Positions 1 through 7,485 of a DNA stretch of 64,000 nucleotides are shown here, one piece after another (the stretch's first letter is position 1; each line of letters starts with the position of its first letter). Both the position numbers and the translations under genes were made by a program. The stretch spans positions 62,001-126,000 of the forward strand of contig CANMKB010000001.1 of NCBI GenBank assembly GCA_947498415.1. Direction: 5' to 3'. The stretch comes from an uncultured Paracoccaceae bacterium. Lineage in GTDB: Bacteria; Pseudomonadota; Alphaproteobacteria; Rhodobacterales; Rhodobacteraceae. The notes under the pieces are model-generated. The model saw only the letters and a list, made by a program, of their open reading frames with translations, did not search any database and was not told the origin of the DNA.

Positions 1-859
1 GCCGGTCTACCGTAAGCGGACATTCAAATTTTACGCTGTGGCATCCAGCCTTGGAGTAAAGAGGCAAAAGCGATTGTCTGCTTTGGGCTGGGAGCGGTCA
101 TCTGGTAAATTTGGAATGGCGTTAACTCGTGGACGAAATTGCGGAGCAACTGCGAAAATATGCACAGACTTTGCACACGCTTTGCACAAAATTAAAATCT
201 AGCCAACCGCAGCATGAGTAACACCTTGGATTCACTAAGTTTTAAAAAGGGCGGTCGAATAGATCGACTTTCGAGTCATCTCGACCGCCCAACGACAGAA
301 CAGTAATTGATATACGAAATGCAGGCGGCTGATCGCATTGAAGCGCAACAATAAACTCTCTTTGGCACAAGGTCGCAAATCCGCTGTTCCTAGAAGTGCA
401 AATTGGAAACGCCAATGGCACAATTTAAACAACACCATATTGACGTAGAAGATCACGGCAGGCCACGACCGATCAAAGGGGAGACGGCAAATTGCTTCCT
501 AACTATGATCGATAAATCCATCCGGATGGTTACGTTGCTTACTCCTTCCTAGCCACAAGAAACGTAGAATCGGCAAAACCAATAGTGATGCACAAAACCG
601 ATTTTTCTGTGTTAGGCATTGTGTTAGCTTTTGTGACACGCGAGACTAACACACAATTGAATTACCCTTTACTAACAACGCACTAGTGAATTTTTCGCTA
701 AAGTATTGGAGATTTCAATCCTCCCCAGCAGCACCACCTTCAATACCCACATTCCCACCAGCTGAATACAGCCTTGCCCTTTCTGGTGGCTTCGATTTCA
801 ATCGGGGTGAAGGCGTGTTTTGATTTTGCAAACGCCCAATGATGCAAAGGTATGTATTT
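1..859. other. Intergenic stretch without a convincing gene
   Basis: No reading frame here has a recognisable protein, a good ribosome-binding site and plausible composition. A 73-codon leftward frame at 235-456 overlaps the hairpin at 249-290 and looks accidental. The stretch holds that hairpin, three copies of TGTGTTAG in mixed orientation at 608-653, and near the left edge an imperfect inverted pair (AAGCGGACATTC near 14-25 against GATTGTCTGCTT near 73-84) that resembles a degenerate dispersed repeat. The region immediately before the cupin is AT-rich and presumably carries its promoter. Confidence 0.5.
244..290 (-). terminator. Rho-independent terminator, leftward
   Basis: A 10-bp stem (GGGCGGTCGA at 249-258 with TCGACCGCCC at 281-290) encloses an inner stem: GAT/ATC, then GACT/AGTC closing TTCG at 270-273. 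Read leftward the hairpin is followed by TTTTT from the A-run at 244-248, the layout of an intrinsic terminator. No protein-coding gene ends here on that strand, so the transcript it stops may be non-coding or may start within 300-700. Confidence 0.5.
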
Positions 860-1249
860 ATGAAATTTTCCAAGTCTATCTGTGTTTTCGCAGCGGTGTG
901 TTTCGCCTCTGGCGTTTTCGCCGAAGAGCTTGTCAGTCGCACCGAGCTAAGCCGCGATCCGCTTTCTGGTGTACCTGGAATGGAAGTGGTGAAAAGCAAA
1001 TTGGTGTTGCAAAACGGAGGACGCATTGTGTTGCACACACATCCTGGGGATGAACATGCGGTCATTGCCCAGGGCGGTATGGTCGAGCTTCCGAATGGGA
1101 AGACGGTGGAGTTTGCAGATGGCACACCGATGTTTTTTCCCGAGGGGCAGGTGCATGGCGGAATCACGTCGCGCCATGACGCGCCGATTGTCGTGTACAC
1201 CACGCATATCGTGCGCAGCGGTGAACCCTTTACGACCCTAGCTGAATGA
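860..1249 (+). CDS. Secreted cupin-domain protein
   Basis: A small (129 aa) single-domain cupin with an N-terminal Sec signal peptide (MKFSKSICVFAAVCFASGVFA, cut before EE), so probably periplasmic. The cupin motif is visible as HTHPGDEHAVI around residues 57-67 and G-(x)-FPEGQVHG near residues 94-102, giving the usual His/Glu/His metal ligands. An ATG lies 21 bases upstream, but the ATG at 860 follows AAAGG by nine bases and starts directly at the signal peptide, so I prefer it. Family members bind metals and small ligands; no specific substrate can be inferred. It converges on the polyamine operon and is separated from it by a hairpin. Confidence 0.8.
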   Translation: MKFSKSICVFAAVCFASGVFAEELVSRTELSRDPLSGVPGMEVVKSKLVLQNGGRIVLHTHPGDEHAVIAQGGMVELPNGKTVEFADGTPMFFPEGQVHGGITSRHDAPIVVYTTHIVRSGEPFTTLAE

Positions 1250-1258
1250 TCGGCGATT

Positions 1259-1284
1259 GGGTGCGCGTTACTCTGTGCGCGCCC
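1259..1284. terminator. Convergent hairpin between cupin and speB
   Basis: An 8-bp stem (1259-1266 with 1277-1284, one G-T wobble) with a 10-base loop sits exactly between two converging genes. No T-tract follows on either strand, so its strength as a terminator is uncertain. Confidence 0.4.
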
Positions 1285-2126
1285 TAGCACGCTGCCATCA
1301 AACGATAGACAATTTGCGCTGCAGTGAAATCCCAAGCTGCATTGCCATCTGGCGCCAACTCCACAACATCCAGCCCAACGCAGCGACGCCCTTTTAACGC
1401 GTGTTCGACCAAGCGCAGCGCCTGATAATAGCCCAATCCACCCGGCACCGGGGTGCCCGTCGCCGGCATCAGGCTTGGGTCCAATCCATCCACATCAAAG
1501 CTGACATACACATCTTTTGGGAAATCCTCTGGGAGATCGACGGCATGAATGTTGTCGACCACCAGCGCTTCGGCGTCTTTATAAAACACATTGTGATGCG
1601 CACGGCTTTCCATTTCTTGTTCGCACAATGCCCGCACCCCAAACTGTGCAAGCCGCACCCCCTCTTGCGCCAAAAGATGCATCACTGAGGCATGGCTGTG
1701 CTTATTGCCCTGATATGCAATCCGCAGGTCTGCGTGTGCGTCGATTTGCACAAGCCCAATCGGTTTGTTCAATGCACGCGCCACCCCCATAACGGCGCCG
1801 TAGCTCAGTGAATGCTCCCCTCCAAGGGTGACGGGGAGTTTGCCATCTTTCACAACCGCTTCTGTCCGTTGAGCCAGACGCTCCATCACGTCGGGAAGAT
1901 CACCGGTGCAATCAAGAGGCTGCTGGGTGAAAATCCCCTGCGCGCAAGGTTCTTTCCCAACCGTGATCCGCTCAAGCTCGCTTGAGGCTTCGATGATGGC
2001 GGCGGGGCCGTTGGCAGTGCCAGACCCATAAGACACCGTGCGCTCTAGTGGCACAGGGATCACCTGAAAATGGCTGTCTTCGCGGCGCTCTTCTGGGCTG
2101 AGTTCGCTGTCGAGGAAAATGGTCAT
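1284..2126 (-). CDS. speB: Agmatinase (ureohydrolase family)
   Basis: Ureohydrolase of 280 aa, which would hydrolyse agmatine to putrescine and urea. The three Mn-binding signatures are present: GGEHS near residue 102, DAHADLR near 128 and SFDVDGLDPS near 208. It is the last gene of a four-gene leftward operon whose first gene is arginine decarboxylase, the source of agmatine, which argues for agmatinase over arginase or formiminoglutamase. Its ATG overlaps the stop of the upstream decarboxylase by four bases (ATGA), implying translational coupling. The agmatinase call rests on both motifs and context; the family alone does not fix the substrate. Confidence 0.85.
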   Translation of the reverse strand: MTIFLDSELSPEERREDSHFQVIPVPLERTVSYGSGTANGPAAIIEASSELERITVGKEPCAQGIFTQQPLDCTGDLPDVMERLAQRTEAVVKDGKLPVTLGGEHSLSYGAVMGVARALNKPIGLVQIDAHADLRIAYQGNKHSHASVMHLLAQEGVRLAQFGVRALCEQEMESRAHHNVFYKDAEALVVDNIHAVDLPEDFPKDVYVSFDVDGLDPSLMPATGTPVPGGLGYYQALRLVEHALKGRRCVGLDVVELAPDGNAAWDFTAAQIVYRLMAAC

Positions 2127-3292
2127 GACAGGCGGTCCTTAAAGTCGTGGTAGGAGAATTCTTTGACAATCTTCAGCGCATCAGACGCGCTGTTCCACAA
2201 GGCAATCGCGGGAAGAGGCACGCCGTTAAACGTATTGGTTTTCACCATCGAATAATGCGCCTGATCCAGAAAGGCGAAGCGTTGGCCAATTTCAAGCGGT
2301 TTGGCCCAAGTGTAGTCGCCAATCACATCTCCAGCCAGACAAGAGGGCCCGCCCAAGCGATAAGTGTGCCCCTTGTCGGCCTCATCCAGCAAGGCAGGGC
2401 GATAGGGCGCCTCAATTACATCTGGCATGTGGCAGGTGGCAGATACGTCGGTGATGGCGATGTTCATACCATTCTGGGCGGTATCCAAGACCTCTCCGAT
2501 CAGAATACCCGCGTCAAGCGCCACCGCCTCGCCCGGTTCGATGATGACCTCTAGATCATATTTGGTGCGGATGTCTTTGAGCAAATGAATCAAAACATTG
2601 CGGTCATAGTCGTCGCGAGTGATGTGGTGACCGCCACCAAAGTTCAGCCATTTCAATTGCTTGAAATAAGGTTGAAGCTTGAACTCCACAGCTGACCATA
2701 CCCGCAAAAGCGGATCAACGCCTTGTTCACAAAGGGTGTGGATGTGTACACCGTCAACGCCATTCAAGGCATCCGACGTGAGCTGGCTAATCGGCGTCCC
2801 AAGGCGAGAGCACGGCGCGGAAGGGTCGTATTTGGCGACTTCTCCCACTGATTTTTCAGGATTAACGCGCAGCCCAACCTGCACACCTGCAGCCCGGCAT
2901 TTTGCAAGAAAGCGGTCTTTTTGGGCCGGGCTGTTGAAGATCACATGATCGGAGAGCGCGATGATCTCGTCGATATCCGCCTCTTTGTAGCCGGCACAAA
3001 AGGTTGCGACTTCTCCGCCGTATTCTTCGCGCGCCAAGCGCGCCTCGTAAATGCCACTGGCACAGGTACCGGGTAGATATTGGCGCACAAGCGGTGCAAG
3101 TGAGAACATCGAGAAGGCTTTGAGCGCGGCAAGCACCTTTGCCCCTGAGCGATCGGACACGTCTTTTAGGATTTGAAGATTGCGCTCGACTGCTGCTTCG
3201 TCCACGACAAAGCACGGGGACGGCACACGGTGCAGATCAAAAGAACGAAAGGCACCGGGATCGCCCGCCTGTGTGGCCATGAAGTCAGACAT
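2123..3292 (-). CDS. nspC: Carboxynorspermidine/carboxyspermidine decarboxylase
   Basis: PLP-dependent alanine-racemase-fold decarboxylase, 389 aa, the usual length for the family. It would decarboxylate carboxyspermidine (or carboxynorspermidine) to spermidine in the cytoplasm. Recognisable segments are LAALKAFSMFS with the PLP lysine (about residue 58), NFGGGHH for phosphate binding, EPGEAVAL, CHMPD with the catalytic cysteine, and GGPSCLAGD. It lies between carboxyspermidine dehydrogenase and speB. Its Shine-Dalgarno GGAGG (3300-3304) is buried in a 7-bp hairpin and is preceded by a 125-base spacer full of hairpins, so its translation may be controlled separately from the upstream genes. 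Confidence 0.88.
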   Translation of the reverse strand: MSDFMATQAGDPGAFRSFDLHRVPSPCFVVDEAAVERNLQILKDVSDRSGAKVLAALKAFSMFSLAPLVRQYLPGTCASGIYEARLAREEYGGEVATFCAGYKEADIDEIIALSDHVIFNSPAQKDRFLAKCRAAGVQVGLRVNPEKSVGEVAKYDPSAPCSRLGTPISQLTSDALNGVDGVHIHTLCEQGVDPLLRVWSAVEFKLQPYFKQLKWLNFGGGHHITRDDYDRNVLIHLLKDIRTKYDLEVIIEPGEAVALDAGILIGEVLDTAQNGMNIAITDVSATCHMPDVIEAPYRPALLDEADKGHTYRLGGPSCLAGDVIGDYTWAKPLEIGQRFAFLDQAHYSMVKTNTFNGVPLPAIALWNSASDALKIVKEFSYHDFKDRLS

Positions 3293-3297
3293 AAGAG

Positions 3298-3410
3298 AGC
3301 CTCCTATCGGAGGCTGAGGGGGCGCTGCCCCCGACGTGGAATTCTATGAATTCCCCATCTCCCCCGGAGTATTTAGACAAAGGTGAAAGGGCGCCAGTTT
3401 GAGAGCGCCC
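3298..3410 (-). repeat. Multi-hairpin intercistronic spacer, REP-like
   Basis: Four hairpins stand in a row between carboxyspermidine dehydrogenase and decarboxylase: 3389-3394/3405-3410 (GGGCGC/GCGCCC), 3338-3344/3348-3354 (GGAATTC/GAATTCC), 3318-3323/3327-3332 (GGGGGC/GCCCCC) and 3298-3304/3309-3315 (AGCCTCC/GGAGGCT). On the transcribed strand the last one sequesters the ribosome-binding site of the decarboxylase. The part CCCCCGGAGTATTT with the GGGGGC palindrome resembles a dispersed intergenic repeat I recall from Rhodobacteraceae genomes, so it may be a repeat rather than a dedicated regulator. Confidence 0.55.
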
Positions 3411-3417
3411 GTGTGAT

Positions 3418-4629
3418 TTAAAAGTCCACCGGACCGTCGAGTTCGTGCACCTGCCATGGCAAGCCGTGTGCATTTAGCATGTCCATGAAGTCATCAGGAT
3501 CAAGCTGTTCCATGTTCCAGACGCCGGGTGTTTTCCAGTTGCCCTTAAGAACTTGCGCCGCGCCAATCATAGCGGGCACGCCGGTTGTGTACGAAACCGC
3601 TTGAGAGCCGACCTCTGCATAGCACTCTTCGTGGTCACAGATGTTGTAGATGTAATAGGTTTTTTCACCTGATCCATCTTTGGCAAGACCTGTCGCGATA
3701 TCACCGATGCAGGCTTTGCCTTTTGTCAGCGCACCCAGATCACCCGGATCGGGTAGCAGGGTTTTCAGGAACTGGATCGGAATGATCTCTTTACCGTCAT
3801 GCATCACCGGATCGATCCGGGTCATACCGACGTTTTGCAGAACTGTTGCGTGCATGATGTAGGCATCGCCAAAGGTCATCCAAAAACGGGCGCGTTCGAT
3901 TTCAGGGAAGTGGGTGGAAAGGCTTTCCAGTTCTTCGTGATACATCTGGTACATGTTTTTTGTACCAACGCCCGGGAAATCAAACGTTTGTTTGTTGGTC
4001 AGCGCAGGGCTGTGGTGCCATTCGCCATTTTCCCAATGGCGCACCTCTGCGAGGACTTCGCGCAGGTTGATTTCGGGATTGAAGTTGGTGGCAAATGCCT
4101 GACCGTTGTCGCCGCCATTTGCATCCAAAATGTCAATCTGTCGGATTGTGTCGAGCTTGTGCTTTTTCAGCCATGTCGCAAAGACAGAGGTCACACCCGG
4201 ATCGAACCCAGATCCTAGGATGGCTGTAAGGCCAGCCTCTTTGAATTTGCCTTGGTACGCCCATTGCCAATGGTATTCAAATTTGGCGACATCCTCTGGC
4301 TCGTAGTTGGCTGTGTCTAGATAATGACAACCTGCTTCGAGGCAAGCGTCCATCAGAACCAGATCTTGATAAGGCAGTGCAAGGTTCACCAAAAGCTCGG
4401 CACCGGTTTCTTTGATCAAGGCAACCGTATCCGCCACATTGTTTGCGTCAAGCTGCGCAGTCTTAATCTCGACCCCCAGACGGTCTTTGACCGCTGCGGC
4501 GATCGCATCGCATTTCGATTTTGTCCGGCTGGCCAGTGTAATATCGGTAAAGATATCGCTATTCATTGCCATTTTGTGCACGGCGGCATGGGAAACGCCC
4601 CCTGCCCCGACAACCAGTGTTTTGCCCAT
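3418..4629 (-). CDS. Carboxynorspermidine/carboxyspermidine dehydrogenase
   Basis: Saccharopine-dehydrogenase-like protein of 403 aa with an N-terminal Rossmann motif (VVGAGGVSHAAVHKM, residues 6-20). In this operon the expected reaction is NADPH-dependent condensation of putrescine with aspartate semialdehyde to carboxyspermidine. The long catalytic domain with GSGFDPGVTSVFATW and the C-terminal GVPAMIGAAQVL segment are typical of this family (LYS1-related). It follows speA by 24 bases and precedes the decarboxylase. The combination with the decarboxylase is diagnostic of the SAM-independent spermidine route; whether the product is spermidine or norspermidine depends on the diamine supplied, and the agmatine branch points to putrescine and spermidine. 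Confidence 0.88.
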   Translation of the reverse strand: MGKTLVVGAGGVSHAAVHKMAMNSDIFTDITLASRTKSKCDAIAAAVKDRLGVEIKTAQLDANNVADTVALIKETGAELLVNLALPYQDLVLMDACLEAGCHYLDTANYEPEDVAKFEYHWQWAYQGKFKEAGLTAILGSGFDPGVTSVFATWLKKHKLDTIRQIDILDANGGDNGQAFATNFNPEINLREVLAEVRHWENGEWHHSPALTNKQTFDFPGVGTKNMYQMYHEELESLSTHFPEIERARFWMTFGDAYIMHATVLQNVGMTRIDPVMHDGKEIIPIQFLKTLLPDPGDLGALTKGKACIGDIATGLAKDGSGEKTYYIYNICDHEECYAEVGSQAVSYTTGVPAMIGAAQVLKGNWKTPGVWNMEQLDPDDFMDMLNAHGLPWQVHELDGPVDF

Positions 4630-4653
4630 CGTCAGATCTCCAGTGACAGAGTG

Positions 4654-6540
4654 TTATTCGTAGTAAGTATAGCCATTGATCGAGTCGCGATATGCACCCA
4701 TCAGCAGCTTGCGGTCTTTAGATTTAAGTGCGCCCGTCGAAATCGCCTCATCTACCATTTTGCGGAAAGCTGCGACGCAGTCTTGAGGGTCAAATTCGAC
4801 GTAAGACAGTACTTCTGAAATCGTATCGCCTTCTTGTTCGTGCAGCAGATCAAATCCGCCATCCGCCCGAAGGTCAATTGTGACGACGTTTGTGTCGCCA
4901 AATAGATTATGCAAATCGCCCAGTGTTTCCTGATACGCGCCCACATAGAATACGCCCATGTAGTAAGGCTGATCGTCAGGAAGGGAGTGTACCGGCAAGC
5001 TGCGCGAGATGCCGTCGTTTAAAATAAACCGATCCACCTTGCCATCACTGTCACAGGTGATGTCTGACAAAACCGCGCGACGATCTGGGGTTTGGTTGAG
5101 CATTTGCAAAGGCACCATGGGGTGCAGCTGATCAATGGCCCAAACGTCTGGCAAGGATTGGAACAACGAGAAATTGCAGTGATAGATGTCGGCCAGCCGA
5201 GACATTTGATCTTCGGTCACCGAAATCGCGTCAAAGGCAGTGTGGTGTTTGATACGGGCCATCAGGTGCAGATATATCCGCTCGGCGCGTGCCATTTGGC
5301 GCAGATCAATATAACCGCGATGGAACAGCGCCCGCAGTTCGTTGCGGTAGAAATTGGCGTCGTTCCAGCATTCCTGAAGCCGTTCCGCAGAGATGTAACC
5401 GGTGATCGCCCAAAGATCTGATATCAGATGATGATCGCCTTCTTGGGCGGCAGGTGCCGTGGGCGCATCGTACAGCGTCGCCTCTAACACGTTGAAAATC
5501 AGCATGGAGGATGTCGCAACAACGGCGCGGCCACTTTCTGTGACCAAGGTTGGATGATCCACCTCTGCGGCATCCATCGCATATTGAACGGTTTCGACGA
5601 CGTTGGTGCAATACTCGCGGATTGTATAGTTGATCGAGCTTTCGGTCGCGCTTTTCTCGCCGGTGTAATCCACGCCAAGGCCGCCCCCCAAATCGAGATG
5701 GGTGAGCGGAACCCCTTCGGCGCAAAGTTCGGTGTAGTAGCGGCACGCCTCGCTTACAGCACGGCGCACATCGTTCACATCAGGGACTTGAGAGCCCAAA
5801 TGGCTGTGCTGCAGCTTGAGACAATGCAGAAGGCCTGCGTCGCGCAATTTATCGACCGTGGACACAAGCTGGTCGGTGTTCATCCCAAATGTCGACCGAT
5901 CGCCAGAGCTTTCTTCCCATTTTCCGGTAATCTGATTGGTAAGCTTAACCCGTACCCCGAGGATGGGCTCAACCCCAAGCTTTTGCACCACTTCGATAAC
6001 TGTATCGACTTCTTTTGGGCTTTCCAGAACGATGACGGTGTTAAACCCAATCTTACGCGACAGTGTGGCGAGGCTGATAAATTCTTCATCCTTGATGCCA
6101 TTGCAGACGATAAGAGCCTCTTTGGCCAGCCTGTGGGCCAAAGCGATCACAAGCTCTGGTTTTGATCCAGCTTCTAGGCCGTAGTTGTAAGGTTTTCCAA
6201 ACTCGACAATGCGGTCAACAACCTGTGCCTGTTGGTTCACTTTGATCGGGAACACACCGCGATAGTCGCCTTTGTACGCCACACGCTCAATGGCTTCTGC
6301 AAAGCACTCATTGATGTGACGAATTTCGTGTTCCAAATAGGACGACACGCGCAGGATCATTGGGACGTGGACACCGCGATCCTCAAGATCACGTAGAATT
6401 TCTGGTAGGCTGATCGCTGGGGCATCCGGGTTTAACGGGTTTTTCAACCCAATTTCACCGTTCTCCATAACCACGATGAGGTCTTTACCCCATTTGTCGA
6501 TCCCATAAATTTCATGCGGAACAGCGTGCGGAATGTTCAA
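4654..6540 (-). CDS. speA: Biosynthetic arginine decarboxylase
   Basis: SpeA-type PLP enzyme of about 628 aa that converts arginine to agmatine, the first step of this operon. Visible signatures are FPIKVNQQ with the PLP lysine, LEAGSKPEL, HLGSQVPD, LDLGGGLGVDY and DITCDSDGK with the active-site cysteine. The frame is open to a TTG at 6576, but that has no ribosome-binding site; the TTG at 6540 follows GGGGGA by seven bases and begins just before the conserved EIYGIDKWG block, so I place the start there. A palindromic element at 6635-6665 lies in its upstream region. The three downstream genes complete a route to spermidine. Confidence 0.9.
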   Translation of the reverse strand: MNIPHAVPHEIYGIDKWGKDLIVVMENGEIGLKNPLNPDAPAISLPEILRDLEDRGVHVPMILRVSSYLEHEIRHINECFAEAIERVAYKGDYRGVFPIKVNQQAQVVDRIVEFGKPYNYGLEAGSKPELVIALAHRLAKEALIVCNGIKDEEFISLATLSRKIGFNTVIVLESPKEVDTVIEVVQKLGVEPILGVRVKLTNQITGKWEESSGDRSTFGMNTDQLVSTVDKLRDAGLLHCLKLQHSHLGSQVPDVNDVRRAVSEACRYYTELCAEGVPLTHLDLGGGLGVDYTGEKSATESSINYTIREYCTNVVETVQYAMDAAEVDHPTLVTESGRAVVATSSMLIFNVLEATLYDAPTAPAAQEGDHHLISDLWAITGYISAERLQECWNDANFYRNELRALFHRGYIDLRQMARAERIYLHLMARIKHHTAFDAISVTEDQMSRLADIYHCNFSLFQSLPDVWAIDQLHPMVPLQMLNQTPDRRAVLSDITCDSDGKVDRFILNDGISRSLPVHSLPDDQPYYMGVFYVGAYQETLGDLHNLFGDTNVVTIDLRADGGFDLLHEQEGDTISEVLSYVEFDPQDCVAAFRKMVDEAISTGALKSKDRKLLMGAYRDSINGYTYYE

Positions 6541-6634
6541 TAAGGTATCCCCCAAACAGTTGAGCGCGAACGCCAAGATTATGCAATCAGATGGCGCGGT
6601 TTAGGCGGGAATCAGCGTTTTTCCAAGCCAAATC

Positions 6635-6665
6635 TTTACCATGTGTTCAACATGGTAAATTTACC
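6635..6665. promoter_or_regulatory. Palindromic element upstream of speA
   Basis: TTTACCATGT (6635-6644) and ACATGGTAAA (6650-6659) form a perfect 10-bp inverted repeat with a 5-base spacer. The right arm is followed at once by TTTACC, making a second perfect palindrome GGTAAATTTACC (6654-6665). It lies between the stop of the IclR gene and speA. It is AT-rich with no T-tract, so an operator or mRNA structure is more likely than a terminator. The binding protein is unknown. Confidence 0.45.
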
Positions 6666-6673
6666 GCTAAATC

Positions 6674-7450
6674 TTAGCTTTCACTCAGCAAACTAGAGAG
6701 TTTACGCGCGGCCGCTTTCAACTTGTCGACATGCCCAATTGCTTGCTCGATTGGCATCCGTTGTTCCGGCGCGTGAACCGACAAAGTCGAAACAAGGCGA
6801 CCATTTGCTTCTAGGATCGGAACAGCAATCGCAGTCATGCCTTCCATGAATTCCCCACGGTCCAACGCATAACCTGCGCTTCGCACCTCTTGTACCTCTG
6901 CAATGAGCTCTTCGGGGTTGGTGATGGTGGTCGGCGTCAACGCTTCGGTTTTTACGGTTTGCGCGTAGTTTTTAAGGTGGCGATTGTCCAAGGTCGACAG
7001 ATACATCTTACCACTGGCCGTGCTGTAAAATGGCACCCGACTGCCCACAGGCAACTGAATGCGCAGCGGCCATTTGGTTTCGACACGGTCAAGATAGATC
7101 ATCGCATCGCGATCCGGCAGCGCAATGTTGCAAGTCTCGCCAATTTCGTCCGCAAGTTTAGACAGGATCGCCACACGCGCGGTTCTGATCCGCAACGACG
7201 AAATGATGCCCGTCGACATTTCACGAAGCCGCAAACCCGGTGAATAGCCCCGCCCATCAATCTCTCTCTGGATAAAGCCTTCGGTCTCAAGTGTGGTAAA
7301 AAGGCGATGGATTGTAGGTTTGGGTAGGCCGAGTTCTTGATTAACCTCAGTGGGTGTCACAGGGACCCCGGCCTTCGCCATGGCTTCTAGTACAAGCAGC
7401 AATCGCAGGTTCGTTGGAATTCCGCCTTCTTTGCCTGTCCCGTCAGCCAT
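6674..7450 (-). CDS. IclR-family transcriptional regulator
   Basis: A 258-aa IclR-type regulator. Residues about 12-75 form the winged helix (LLLVLEAMAKAGVPVTPTEV, then LGLPKPTIHRLFTTLETEGF), followed by the IclR effector-binding domain ending with LSVHAPEQRMP. It is the last gene of the leftward TRAP cluster, 35 bases after dctM, so it probably responds to the substrate of that transporter. The divergent 116-base region before dctP and the GMC oxidoreductase is the likeliest place for its operator, but I see no clear palindrome there. Confidence 0.88.
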   Translation of the reverse strand: MADGTGKEGGIPTNLRLLLVLEAMAKAGVPVTPTEVNQELGLPKPTIHRLFTTLETEGFIQREIDGRGYSPGLRLREMSTGIISSLRIRTARVAILSKLADEIGETCNIALPDRDAMIYLDRVETKWPLRIQLPVGSRVPFYSTASGKMYLSTLDNRHLKNYAQTVKTEALTPTTITNPEELIAEVQEVRSAGYALDRGEFMEGMTAIAVPILEANGRLVSTLSVHAPEQRMPIEQAIGHVDKLKAAARKLSSLLSES

Positions 7451-7485
7451 GTCTTACCCTTTTTCTCTTCCTGTTTTTCAGCTCC

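Noticed and set aside
235..456. A 73-codon leftward frame
   Set aside because: It overlaps the terminator hairpin, lacks a ribosome-binding site and looks like random composition.
715..1335. A 206-codon leftward frame across the cupin gene
   Set aside because: It is antisense to a cupin with signal peptide, motif and ribosome-binding site, and its translation has no recognisable domain.
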